Below are positions 47,001 through 58,859 of a stretch of DNA of 64,000 bases, one piece after another; within the stretch, counting starts at the first letter, position 1; each line of letters opens with the position of its first letter. The translations under genes were made by a program, and so were the position numbers. The notes beneath the pieces were generated by a model that did no database searches, was not told the DNA's origin, and saw nothing but the letters and a program-made list of their open reading frames with translations. The DNA is taken from NCBI GenBank assembly GCA_001179505.1, contig CDMY01000708.1, forward strand, positions 91,463-155,462. The letters run 5' to 3'. The DNA is from Vitrella brassicaformis. Its lineage: Eukaryota > Sar > Vitrellaceae.

Positions 47001-50000
47001 GTCGAGTCGGATGCGGCTCAAGACGTCTTCAAGCGGCATACTTGCCTGTCTGTCTGCGAGGTCTCGATCGTCAGCAACGTCATCGGCATCGGCGAGAGTG
47101 TTTCGAACCCGTTGGTGGCCCGGACGCCCTCTCGACACACCTCGAGGCCGACGCCGCCTCCGTCCGTCCGCATTGAGGTCGATGCAGCGCCAGTGACCGC
47201 ACGAGTCCACGCCAGCGACTACGCGAGGCTCTGCAGCTGGACCAGGGCGGTATCAGGGGCCGTTGCGGCAGCGACGAAAGGTCACGATGCTTTGCAGCCT
47301 GCGAGGCCAGATGCTGTCATTCCCAGGAGTCCCCTGGTGCACGTGCAGCATGGCAGTCAGCATCCTCCCCTACTTCCCGAGGGCGTGTTACGCCATTGGG
47401 ACGGCGAGAGCGGGCAGCAGACCACTGTGGACAGCACGACAAGAGTCTTGCCTGGCAAGGCCCACGTGACACCAGGTCTCCACAACTACGCCTGGGACAA
47501 GAAGCGTCAGGCCTCCCCCACGCCCCCACTCATCTCTGGCATCGCGCTGCACTTCGGCCTCAGCTTTGACGCAGAGTTCTTCTCCCCCACCAGCGCACCA
47601 GACACCCACGCAGAGGGAGCAACGACTGGTTACACACTGAGTGCCAAGGTCCCCGCCTTCTTCGGTGCATATCGGTGGACATCCGGTGCAACGGGTCGGA
47701 AGCCGACTTGGCAGCGCAGGGGTGGTCGTGCTTGGCAGCAGAAGAATATGCAGCTCAGGGTTGGGAAGCCCGCTGTCACCATCACATCCGTGGACATTCC
47801 CCGCAGCCGCGAGCCCGTCATGCGATCGAGTGCCGTGGACGTCGTGGAGTGGGCGGAAGAGGAGGTGCTTGGCGAGCTCGCGACCCCGGGAACCACGCCC
47901 ACCCAGGCAGACAGAACCCCCGACCACCCAGCTTCGGACGAGCCTCAGCGGTGGTGGCTTGCTCTCAATGGGACCGGTCGTGTGGTGCCAGCGGGCGACA
48001 AGAGTACTCAGCCAGATGAAGGGGAGGTGCCGGGCACCGTGAAGTGGTCGTGGTCGCTGCAGACACTTCCCTTGGGCGTGTGCTTCTGTGCGCTGGAGCT
48101 CTGCACGTGGCTCGCAGCCTTTCTGTCGGCCCACGGTCATGGCCAGGGGAGCAAGGAGTCCAAGTCCACCCTGCAAAGCGCCGTGGACCAGAGCAACGAC
48201 ACGTCATCTACTGTGTCAGTCAGCTGCGGAGCGGTCACCCTTCGCATCCCCTTTCGCTACATGCAGACCTCTCATCCGTCCTTTAGCGACTTCCTCAAGC
48301 AGCAGGGCAGCTCCGACGTGGCGCATCTGTCGGTCAGCTTCTCGAACGCAATGTGGCAGACTGTCCCACAGCTGTCCGGCACAGATGAGTCTTGTGCCAA
48401 GGGAGGGCTGTGTCTGTCGGCGTCCCTGTTCGGCACAGGGGGATGCAGAGAGGCTGAAGATCTCATCCCCCCGACGGCTGTGGATGCGTCACAAGACGCA
48501 TCTGGGACCGTCGTCACGGTGGGACAGATAGCTGTGGACCTGCGGGACGAGATCCACATCTATCATGTTCTCAGCTGCATCCACGAGATCCTCTCGTGCC
48601 TCGCCATCCTCCCAAGCAGCAGCGGCAGCCGGTCGGGACACTCTGCAGGAGAAGTGGACGCTGCGTCATCTTTGTCTCTGGTGTTCGAGTCACTGACACT
48701 TCTGCTACCCAGCCCCACACACTTGTCACCTACCTCGGCAGCGCTGCCGGAACGCCACACGAGCGTCCATGGGACCCGCATGTGCTTTCGAAAGGAGTCG
48801 CGGCCGTCCAGGAGAGATCTGCTGTCAGTGTCGGCAGCTCAGCTCGATGCAAAGCTGGGAGATACGCAGGTCTTCAGCGTCATGCAGCGGCAAACACAGA
48901 GCGACGCCGAAGGGGAGCTGGCAGCCGCCCTTCTAGTCGAGGCAGATGGAGAGAAAGGTGGCGTGTGTGTTCGCGTTGACCGCGTGAGGGGTACGAGCAT
49001 CTGGGGTCGGCTCTTCGATGATATCTTTTCCTTCCTCTTCCCTGATGTTTGGAAGGCTCTATCCCCTTCCAAACGGAGACCACTGGATGAAGGTGTTGAG
49101 ATAGCAGCAGCAGTCGTCACGGAGCCGATGGAGGGCGAGGCTGCTCCAACGGTGATCACCGTCACGTTCAACTCAGCCGAGCTCACTCTTGCGCCCTCGA
49201 AAGACGACCCGCGGCGGCTCATCGGATGGGCTGAGGATCTATCGGCGCACTACTCTACGTATGAAGTGACGCCGCCAACCCACTGCTTCAGAGGGCTCCT
49301 GGGTGCCCTGGAATTATACAGCTGCTCGACTGACAGCAGCGGCTTCCGGTTCAGAGTCGACCAGTCGCCACCAGCAGGACTGATCCTTGATGACGTGATC
49401 GTGCCCCTGAGACGCTCGAACATCAACCTGTCAGCTGGTGCTGTTGCCGTCGCCTGTCTAGAGCCCCATTCTGAGCCGTCCTCATTGCTGTCCCCATGCG
49501 AAGCGCAGCTTCGGGTTGCCATTCTGTCTGGTGCATCACGTCCACTGCCTGGCACCGGTGGCTGCCACACCCCGGCTCTGTCGGTCACAGAGGTCCATGT
49601 GTCCTTGTCCGAAGTCCACAGCGTCGCCAACCTGTCCAAGCTGAGGCTAGTCATGGACGTCTTTGCGGCGAAAGAGAACGAGAACGCCACTGCTCCGACC
49701 TGCATCGCCACTTCACGTGCAAGCACGGGTGGTCTGGCCGAGACTCAGCAACGACAGGAGGGCCATCATTTGTCTGATGAGGGCTGGTCCTGTCAGGACA
49801 TCTATGCTGTTGTGGTCCCTTACAGCCTCTCGGTGCCTGGCCAGTCTGCGCGGAACGGGAGCCGGCGGGGGACCTCGGCGACGGCCGACCTGCAGCGGTC
49901 CATCCGCCTCACCCCGATCGGAGCAGCGTTCGACCCTCAGCAGAGTGAGTTCACCATCGGCCTTGAGCCCCTGCAGACAACTTACCCCTGCTTTCGGCCG

Positions 50001-53000
50001 GACCCTGAAGCGTCGGAGGAGTCGAAGTCGCCGGGCTACTGGAGCTGCGTCGTCTGCCTTGATCGCTTCGTCCACCTCGCCAGACTTGGTGTGACGGTCA
50101 CGTCTGCCTCCACGCCCTCCATTGAAACGCCATCCCGATACGACGCTGTCAGCCCGACCCCTTGGAGCCCTGGGCCTGACACCGACTCATCGGAGCCGCC
50201 ATCGGCTGGCGTTTCTCCCGTCCCGCATCAGCTTGATGCATGGAACGACACTTCGTTCAAGATGCAGACGGCTGGGACGGCACCAGCAACGGAGAAGATG
50301 GCCGACGAGGGCGCGGCAACCGCGTCTGAGAAGTCGCGGGACAGCGCACGGCGGCGTTCATCCCGTCCAAGCTTCCACCCGAGTGTGCTTGCGATTCCGG
50401 AGAGAGCGGTGTCGGTGCGCGCGCTTGATGAGGCCACAGGGACTTTTGTGGACGTCCCCCCCGGCCTCCCTCGGCGTTCCGTTTCGTCGTTGCCCGTTTA
50501 TCGGACATTCTTGCTTCATGTCCGCATTGATAACAGCAATGAGGCTCTCCCGCTTCTTCGTGGCCTGACGGGCTCGCGGCCAACGGTGCAGCTCATCATT
50601 TTGGCGGCCCTTCCCCTCTATCGCAGCGTGATGCCCACGACAAAGGACATCGCACGTCAGATCATCGTGAGGATGACATCGCAATCGCTCTCTTGCACGG
50701 CTCCCCAACCGCGGCAGCTGTGCCCGACCGCCTTCCCCGTTATCGATGAGGACCCCCTCACGCACACGAGTGTCGACGGAATGCGGCTGTCTGTGTTTCT
50801 TGGCGCTCCCGGGATGACGGTCAGCCTTCAGGCGGAGTCGGTGCAGCTGGATGTGTTCGACACGTCCACACTGCAGCTCGTGCCGATACTTCAACCTTCG
50901 GCGAGTACCCTCGTTTATCGCACCGTCAAGACGGCTGCTGCCGGCTCTCCCGCTCAGCCCATACCTCTTTGGGGTGGCACTGCTGGCTGCAGCCTCGTCA
51001 AGGTTTCGTTTCCCAAGGAGACCCATGTCAGTCTGGATCCGTCGCGAGTGGCGAGGACGCTGCAGGCGTGTCGAGCCTACGCCAACATCTTGTCTTTCGA
51101 CCCGCTGATGCAGCCCGATTTCGGCTCCATGGCACGTCCCTACCTACCAGTGACAGTCAGGAATGGGCTCCCTGTAGGTGTCTTCTTCCGGCAATCGGGC
51201 ACTGACGATGTAGCCTTCGTCTCGTCAGGATCTGAAGCCATTCACATCTGGCGCCTGTGGCTTCCTGAGGGACAGCAGACAGCGTCGCCATCGCCGTCAT
51301 TCTTCGTCGAGGGCTTCTCTCTGGTCTTCGCTCTCGATGCGGCCGGGCCGTGGTCACAAGCTGTGTTTGTGGAGAAGGTCGGGGCATCAGACCAAGAGCA
51401 GGGCAGCAGCGAAAGCCAGTGGATGGGTATGCAGCTACCTGTGATGACCCAACAGGATGTTCTCTCCAGTCTTGCAGCCCCAACCGCGTCGCCCACGCCA
51501 CATGACGACGAGAGGTTTTCCCCTCCCCATCCTGGCTTCGCCGTGTGTCTGCACATCAAGCGCGTGTCGGCCTTCACTGTCGAGTGCTGCCTCTACCCTC
51601 CTGTCATACTCGTCAATCGCCTGATGGGTGTCAGCCTCCGCTTCATGCTGCAAACGTCGGCGGCCGACAGGCAGCAGAGTCGCCAGTCGACCAAGGCACC
51701 CCCGTACTCTTCTCAGCTCCCAAGAGCGGCAGGTGGGCGACTGGCGACGCGGGCGCCGGAGGAGGGGGATCCCGGGGCCGGCGAATGCGGCACCAACACA
51801 GTCGTTCAGGAGTTGCTTGGGGTATGCTTCGAAATGGCAACAAAAGGCACGGCGCGCGGGACCGAGAACAGTCTGTGCAACGGGGAGCTGTATGAGGGCA
51901 TTCCTGTCGGCATCTTGCTGCCAGACAACACGACGACATCGGCCACCTTCAATGCAGTCAAGGCCTCATCTTCTGGGCAGCGATCTCGGGCGTCATCCGT
52001 GGTACCATCTGATGCGGCAAACGTCCTGCCCTCGGGCTCTCTCACTTCGATGGAAGCATGGTCCGAACGAGTCGTCGTCTCGCGTGGCACTACCATGCAG
52101 GCTTCGAGTGAGCTTCTCGTCCCCTTCTCCAGAGCCGTCTCGCCGACCTCCCACCCGCCGATCTTCGCAGTGACAAGAGCATGCCGGTACCGGAGTGCCG
52201 AGGTCGGTGCTGCTGGTGCTGCTGGCAGTGAGAAGGAGGAGGCCCGTGACGTCCCGACCATCGTGAGCGTCGAGCCAGCGTTGCGGGTCGAGAATCGGAG
52301 CCCTCTGCCGGTGTGCATCGACGTCAGTGGATTCAGGACGATAACCATGCCACCATGGAGCCTCACACAGGTAACTACGGGACACCTTAGGGAGAAGGAA
52401 TACTGCAGGCGCTATAGTTGTCGGCGATGGTGCCGATCTCTGTCTGCTTGCTGTATGTTCCAGATTGGTGATCTTGACCCGCGAGCAGAGTCGAGTGTCT
52501 CCCTACGGCTGTATGCCTTTGCCCCCCTCTGGCCACACGACATCAGAGCACCCATTCCGTCTGTCTTTTACAAGCCAACGTGTCCTGTGCCCACTGGCGG
52601 CGTGGTGGATGCAGGCCAGGAGCGAGCTGAGATGGACATCGCAGACACAGTGCTGCTGGCGAGCGACCAGCCGCTGACAGTGGGGCTTGATCAGCACCTA
52701 ACAAGGCAGGGTCAAGAGGGCGCAACCATGGCAGACGCAAGCGTCGTTCATCTGGCGCCGCTACGCATGTCGGAAACCTCCAAGGATGACAAGGGCAACG
52801 ATACTGATGTGGCAGAGGCCACTTTGGTCCCAACCATCGAGCTGGCTCGTCACCCAATTTCCGGGCACATCTCGACCAGCGTGAGCTTCCACTGCCTGTG
52901 GCAAGTCGAGAACCTCACTGGCCTGGCCATCCATCTATGCGGAATCAACGGGAGGTGTTGTGTCATCCCGCCGTCACAGCAGCCACTCGACAGCCCATTC

Positions 53001-56000
53001 CTGGGACTTTTCCACGACCAGGCGACATCGTCGTTGAGGGCTTTCTTCGGCGTTGAGATCGGGGACTCACCGGATCGACAAGTGTGGACGCACTCCATCC
53101 AAACGTGCCCCGCGAATGCGACAATGCGAGTGTACATCCCTGTGGAGGCTGCCAATCTGGCGTCCCAGACCAGGGATGAAGGCAGGGCCTCCATACCCGC
53201 CGTGGACGCACCTGCACTCTGCATCGTCCTCATCGTCACCGTCAGCCGCTCTTTGGATCGCATCAGGGTCTCGTTGCGGGCTCCCCTCTACTTCCGGAAC
53301 ACAACGAGCTCATCCCTCGCGTGCTACCCATGCGCTTCTGAAGCAGACCCGGCGGCTGATCCGATGCTTCACCTGCTACACGAGGGCCCTGGGGGAGAGG
53401 GCTTGCAGGAATCGCTGTTTCTGCCCTCCCTGTTGCCCTTCCGAAGCCTTTCGGTCAGCACAGGCGGCCTGGAGCTGCCCTTTTGTGTTGCTGGGTCAGA
53501 TCAGAAAGACAGCGATGCCTCTCTTCCCTGGTGCCTGATGACCGGCTGTCTGGCGGCTGTGCTGCACTATCTCTGTGTGACGATGTGCCACCATCACGGC
53601 AAGCTGCCGACAGAGGAGGAACTGCGCGGTGTGTCGGGGGCAGAGCAGAGGGGCATCATCGACGGTGACGAAGAGGAAAGGGAGGCTAGCAGCAGCCTGC
53701 CGAGGGACCTCGCGAGGATGATTGGGCTGTGCGTGGCTGACGTCGCCGTCGTCCCCCAGGGTGAAGGCCACCTGCTGTGTGGAGGGTGGGCCGACCCACT
53801 GGATCTGCAATTGAGGAAGGACTCGGTGTTTGGGGGAGCAGTGGAGGCCTCGCGACGTGGCGACTGGATCGCCGGCGGCATCAAGCGGGATGTCCTGCTC
53901 GGATGCGGACCTGTCATGCATGAATCTGCGTCCAGTGGCTGTGGTCTTTTGTCGCCTTTCCTTCTCAACGTCGCCTACGGCCTTCAAGCGGCGACAGGCA
54001 GCCTGTACATCGACCTCCTGCCCTCAACTCGACCGCCCATCATGGCTGTGAACCGCACGCCATTCCATCTGGCCCTGTCCCTGCCACTCTCGTGCCACCC
54101 GTCGTCACGATTCGCTGCCCCTCCCCGCGGGTGTGCTGTGTCACCCCTCACACCAGCAGTGCCAATGACCCCCTTTCTGCTCGCGCCGAGCGCCACGGGG
54201 CACTTCCCCTGCCCCGCACTGCGTAGCTTCCAGGTGTTCACTTCCCAGTCGTCTCTCGGCTGGCAGGCGCCCTCCCATTCATCAGTGCCCGGCAGACGGC
54301 AGACCAGAGACAACACCATGGCGGAGCGGGATGAGTCCCCGACCGACCATGACGTGTCGGCGGATTTGCCGTCCCCTCGGGATGGGGCGGCAAGCGGGTT
54401 TGCGGACGAGCGGCAGTCAGCAGGAGCGTATGGTGAGGGCCTGCGTGTCAACCCAACCGTCCGATCGCACCTGGGCATCCGCATCTGTGCGCTGGGGCTC
54501 CCGCCGCATGGGTCAGGCCGCTTCCGCAGCGGCACCACGAGCTCGGAGGTGGTCGGCAACTGGTCCCCATACATCTACCTGCGATCCACACAGCTTCCAT
54601 CCGCCGCTGACCCAGCAGGTGCCAGCAGCCGCATTCTGGTGGCCAATTCCCATGCAGCCGCCGATGACGAGCCCAGCGCCGGCTGCATCAACGTGACTGT
54701 GGTGTACCAGGCCGCCACTTGCCTGCTCGTGTGCGAGTATGTCCCCCTGCCGCCCAAGCTGGTATGGGACGTGGCGGCCTTTGCAGCGGGGCAAACGCGG
54801 CAGAACAGTCAGAGGACACTGTCGCGGGCGTCGAGTGTGTCGTCTCAGCGGTCGGACAGCTACGAGGAGCTGCCAGACTTTGACGAGACGATTTCTCCTG
54901 AGGAGCGGCTCTCACTCTTCGTGAAGGAGAAGAGAAGACACAAGGTTGCGGAGAGGGCTGACAGCCTTCTTGACCCATTGTCGCCCACTCATCATCCAAC
55001 TGAGGATGCTGCTGCTGGTGGTGGTGTTGAAGAGGGTCTGGGGAGCATGGAGAGGACATTCCAGCTGCGTCTCGATGCCGCTGACCTGGTCCTGCACCTG
55101 CTGCGCGAGAACCAGAGGGAAGAAGGTCACCTTACAGTCCACGCGACGGTACGTGTGCACGTGTGTAGGGAAGCAGCAGCAGCAGCAACGCAGATGTCGT
55201 TCGTGCCTGTTTTCAGGACCTGTGTTACATTCTGTCGAGCGAGAGGAGTTCACATGCTTTCGACGGCCTCAGCGGAACAAGAGGCCTTGATGGGACGCAG
55301 CGAGGGCAGAAGCTGCAGCGAGCGATGCATCACGTCGAATGCGGCAGACTAGGGGTAGTGCACACAAACCCACGCCCGTGGCTCATCCATTTTGATAAAC
55401 AACTGTGGTTGGTGCGTGCAGGTCATGAACATGAGTGTGCAGCCAGCCCCTCCCCGTGACTTCGGCCTGGTGCTGTCGACTCCCCGCATAGCCCTCCGGC
55501 TCTCTGTCATCAGCGCCCCACTGCCCATATCGTCCTACATCGAGAGCTGCCGCGTGGAGATCACGGGCCTGCAGCGAGCCATCCTGTGGACCCCGTGGGC
55601 AGCCAACACACCAACTACGCTAGCCACTGGCGACTCAACGGGGGAAGAAAAGAGCCCGACCAACAAGGGCGGCAAGAGGGCTGCTGGTGGTGGTGGTGGG
55701 GTGACGCCATCAAACACGCCGTCGATCATCATCCGCATCGAGCAATCATTCGTCCATGCCATCGTCAGATTTGTCCACGACTGCCAGAGGTACGTCTCTG
55801 CGGAGGTTTTGGCGGCGCCATCGGCTGTGAGCCCCCAGGACGGCGATGAGGCCTCCCACCTGCGGCACCCTGTATCTTTGGAGTCCGTGGCGCGTGTGTT
55901 CCAGTACATGACGGTGAAGCACCTGTCGGTGTGCCAGCTGCCGGTGAGGATCTCGCTGCGCCTCGCCCACCCTGTGTTCGTCTCCGTGTCGGACCTGTCC

Positions 56001-57354
56001 CTCGTCTACCCCCGTTTCGAGCTCTTCGACGTCGTCACGCCACCAGCAGTCTTCGCCAAGGAGCTGCTCGCACACTTCCTGGCCTTCTCCATCCTCGAGT
56101 CGCCCGCTGTGCTGGGCTCGTTGGACTTCCTGGGCAACCCCAAACAGGCCTACTTGCACGTGCAGAGGGGCGTGGTTGACCTGCTGGCCAATCCGCTGGG
56201 GTACTCTGGCCTCCGGTCCTTTGTGTCCCACGTGTCGTCCGCCTCTCTCTCAGCCGTCGCGGCCGTGGCCGAGTCAGTGCGGATGAACCTGCCGATGACC
56301 ACACAGGCGCAGGAGGAGGCCGAGAAACAGAGGCTCGCACACATGAGCACGCTCATGCGGGACCTGCTTGATGCGGACACTGAAGCTGGGAACGGGTCGC
56401 AATCGTCGACATCGACGGAAGGCATCTTTTCACTAGTCGGCCGCAAGCTGGTGGAAGCCGTCACGAGACCCATCAGCGGCGCTCTGGACGTCGTGTCATC
56501 CGTTTCCCGCAGCTACGCAACGCCGCTTGAGGGAGACCTGGACGAGAGGCAGCACCCTCTTACCTGTGCACTTTGTCGAGGCCCGGAGGGGCTCCGGAGC
56601 CCCTCGCCGTGGAGCCCCCCTCCCTTCAGCCCCGCCCTGCTCCAGCTGGTGCTCAACAGACATGCCGACGCCTTGCAGCAGACACCGCCGCAGCCCTTCC
56701 AGGAGTGCTTTGCCTTCGGCGGCCTCACGTCGCCGTCTGCCTCGCAGCTCGACTGGAGGGCAGGGTGTCTGGTGAGGTGGACAGCTGAGGCGCTGCTGCT
56801 GTCTGTCAGCACGGTGCCAGCTGCTGGCGTGGCGGCGACGCCCCGCATTCCGGTCCCGTCGCCTTCAGAGAGTCCCTCCCGTCCTGTGCGGGTGGTGCTG
56901 GCGCTAACTTCCACACACGTGAGGAACAAAGAAGAGGAGTGCACTCGGTCACAGCCACCGTGCATGTCTTGCCTGTGTGCAGGTCCACATTCTTCATCCG
57001 CCAGCGGAGCCCTCCCTCCCCCCCGCCACCCCTTCCCCGCCCGTCGTCCCATCCGCCTCTGCGCAGCCACCACCAATGCCGCCCAAGAGGCGTCGGCTGG
57101 TGCCTCCACGCATCACCTCCCTGCCGCTCGCCACGACGGCCATAGTGGAGGGCGGCGAGAGGGCCGCGCATATGACACAGGTGGTGCGGCCGTCCCCTGC
57201 CTTGAGGCACCTGCTGGTGCTGCACGAGGAGACATCCAGCACGCGATTCCACCTACACTTGAGGCGGCGAGATCAGCTGGCCGGCGACATTGACAGGGTC
57301 AGGAGGATCGCTGCCAGCACGCGGAAGGGCGACTGGTCCAGTCGTTGTGAATGA
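41096..57354 (+). CDS. VPS13: VPS13-like bridge-type lipid transfer protein
   Basis: Nineteen exons, 41096-41178, 41252-41335, 41417-41598, 41667-41840, 41924-42010, 42085-42480, 42537-42574, 42652-42751, 42814-43842, 43915-44127, 44201-44268, 44331-44384, 44489-44780, 44848-44896, 44966-45332, 45396-52370, 52464-55148, 55422-56918 and 56983-57354, give 4,914 residues. The N-terminus is a chorein domain: MEHILSRLILSYASRYL, then WEGNIVLNQLELKLDVL and IRELRISIPWNAIRAESVKI. A very long, mostly beta region with disordered inserts follows. Segments near residues 2980-3400 (YLPVTVRNGLPVGVFFRQ, LRVENRSPLPVCIDVSGF) look like the VPS13 adaptor-binding (SHR-BD) repeats. The C-terminal module has LGSLDFLGNPKQAYLHV and GVVDLLANPLGYSGLRSFV (about 4525-4565), the ATG2/VPS13 C-terminal signature. 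VPS13 moves bulk lipid between organelles at contact sites. The intron after 45332 has a GC donor. The terminal 124 residues are poorly conserved. Confidence 0.9.
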
Positions 57355-57870
57355 GGAAAGGAGCACCTGTCTGTGTGTTAGGCGTCATGTCGGTGTTTTC
57401 TGGCTGTTTTATGAGGCCGGTAATTCGCAGACAGACATTTATTTGTGTCTGGGTCTCTTTGTCAGTCGGCCTCTTGGGGCGTATGTGCTGACTGAATGGA
57501 CGTTTTGTTCTTTTGCAAAAGCCCGGTCGCGAACTTCACCACTGAGTGGTGAAGTTCGGTCGCAATGTGACGTTGAGCGAGTGAGGCGAGGCGACAGATG
57601 AATGAGATGTGGTGTTGTGTACAGTGCTTGTCTGTCTATGCAGTCAGTGTCAATATTCAATCAGCTATATCGCAGATAATTACAGTAATGTCAGACACAC
57701 GTGCCACACGCACCTCTCTGTCACTGCACTCCTGCCTGATCGGGTCATCCAAAAAACAATGGCCCCTGCTGCTGTACAAGCCCTCCTACCAAGCCTCCCT
57801 CCCGTCACCCCTCGCTCATTCATCTCGGCATTTCCTGTCTGTCACTCATCATATCCCCTCATTGATTCAT
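57355..57870. other. Convergent intergenic region with a hairpin
   Basis: 516 bp between the VPS13-like and DUF4864-like stop codons. It carries the hairpin at 57525-57563. No gene is seen. Confidence 0.6.
57525..57563. repeat. Perfect 11-bp inverted repeat flanked by 6-bp direct repeats
   Basis: The arms gaacttcacca (57531-57541) and tggtgaagttc (57547-57557) surround the 5-nt loop ctgag. The hexamer ggtcgc lies directly on both outer sides in the same orientation (57525-57530, 57558-57563). The structure could be a minimal mobile-element footprint or a transcribed hairpin in a 3' UTR. Confidence 0.8.
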
Positions 57871-58551
57871 TCAGTCGTTGTCTTGTGTGAGGAAGACGCC
57901 GTCGATCATCCAGCAGCCGCGGTGCAGGCTCAGCCGAAAGTCCACCTCCTTACGGAAGAACTCACGGTCGCTCCACGACTGGAAGTTCGGATGGTGGCCC
58001 TCCAGCACCACTCGCTGCACGCAGTGCTCCTTGTTGCTGTCGTACTGAGGCGGACCCACAAACTCAAACGTGTCGCGGTTCAGCAGCACTCGGTACTCAG
58101 AGTTGCGCAGATAGCTGCCGTACTGCGCTGGGTTGAAGTTGCTGATGATGTTGTCACGGGAGGCGTGCTTGATCGTCACTGCGGCACCGTGGTCAAGCTG
58201 CGGGTCGTCGTTGGTCTGCAGGGCGTCCAGCACCTTCTCAATCACCACCCGGGCGTCCTCGCCAGGCTGCGGCAGGTCCCCCCGCCTCTCCAGAACAACC
58301 CACTGACCAAACCACTGCTCGGGGTGCTTCTCTGGCGGCGGGAGCTGCTCCTGACCACGGCCGCCCGACGCCTCGCCTTCTCCCTCAATGGATGCTCCAA
58401 GCCTCGACGTCTGCAGGTCGCCGTCCCTCGGATCTCGCCTGCTCGGCTGGCGCAATGAATGGGACGACGGCGACAGAGATCCAGATGGCACAAACACGGG
58501 ATGCCAAGCCCATGCAACGGGCAGAATAAGGGCACTGATGACACCTTTCAT
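57871..58551 (-). CDS. DUF4864/NTF2-like protein with predicted plastid leader
   Basis: A single exon of 226 residues if started at 58551 (MKGVISALILPVAW); an in-frame ATG at 58566 would add MCPRK. The N-terminus is a signal-peptide-like segment ending near WHPVFVP, with an aromatic residue close to the expected cleavage site. It is followed by a Ser/Arg-rich stretch, the usual bipartite leader of secondary-plastid proteins. The C-terminal domain (about 120-226) starts IEKVLDALQTNDDPQLDHGA and continues with SNFNPAQYGSYLRNSEYRVL, VQRVVLEGH and a final GCWMIDGVFL. This pattern (ALQxND, then a helix, then a beta-sheet ending in a Trp strand) is that of the DUF4864 NTF2-fold proteins of plant chloroplasts and bacteria. 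No biochemical role is known to me. The gene is intronless, unusual for this window, and head-to-head with the TrhO fusion. Confidence 0.7.
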   Translation of the reverse strand: MKGVISALILPVAWAWHPVFVPSGSLSPSSHSLRQPSRRDPRDGDLQTSRLGASIEGEGEASGGRGQEQLPPPEKHPEQWFGQWVVLERRGDLPQPGEDARVVIEKVLDALQTNDDPQLDHGAAVTIKHASRDNIISNFNPAQYGSYLRNSEYRVLLNRDTFEFVGPPQYDSNKEHCVQRVVLEGHHPNFQSWSDREFFRKEVDFRLSLHRGCWMIDGVFLTQDND

Positions 58552-58859
58552 CTTCCGCGGACACATCGAGAGACACACAGACACAGGGAGGAAGAGAGGC
58601 AACTGCGAGCTCAGCTGGCGATCGGAAAATGAGGCGCTTTCCCCGACGGACGCAGATTGGACACACCATCTGCCCTCAGGAGCCGGGGCCTCGGTGCCCG
58701 TTTCAACGAGCAGGAGTTTTGGCTGGCGGAGAACACGAGATCTACCACGAGCCGGATTCAGCGCCAATGGGTGGTCAGCAGACATGCAAGGTGCCTAAGT
58801 GTGAGAAGTCGGTCAGCTCTGCCAGCAGTTTGTGCATCAACGGCTCAAATCTATTGGCA
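58552..58859. promoter_or_regulatory. Divergent promoter region between the DUF4864-like gene and the TrhO fusion
   Basis: 308 bp between opposed start codons. An open frame continues upstream of 58860 to an ATG at 58629, so a longer TrhO N-terminus is possible. The start at 58860 is preferred because it places the signal peptide at the N-terminus. Confidence 0.35.

Noticed and set aside
55149-55352. C-terminal extension of the giant VPS13 open frame past 55148
   Set aside because: The frame runs into an intron (donor gtacgt at 55149). The next exon at 55422 carries the conserved VPS13 C-terminus.
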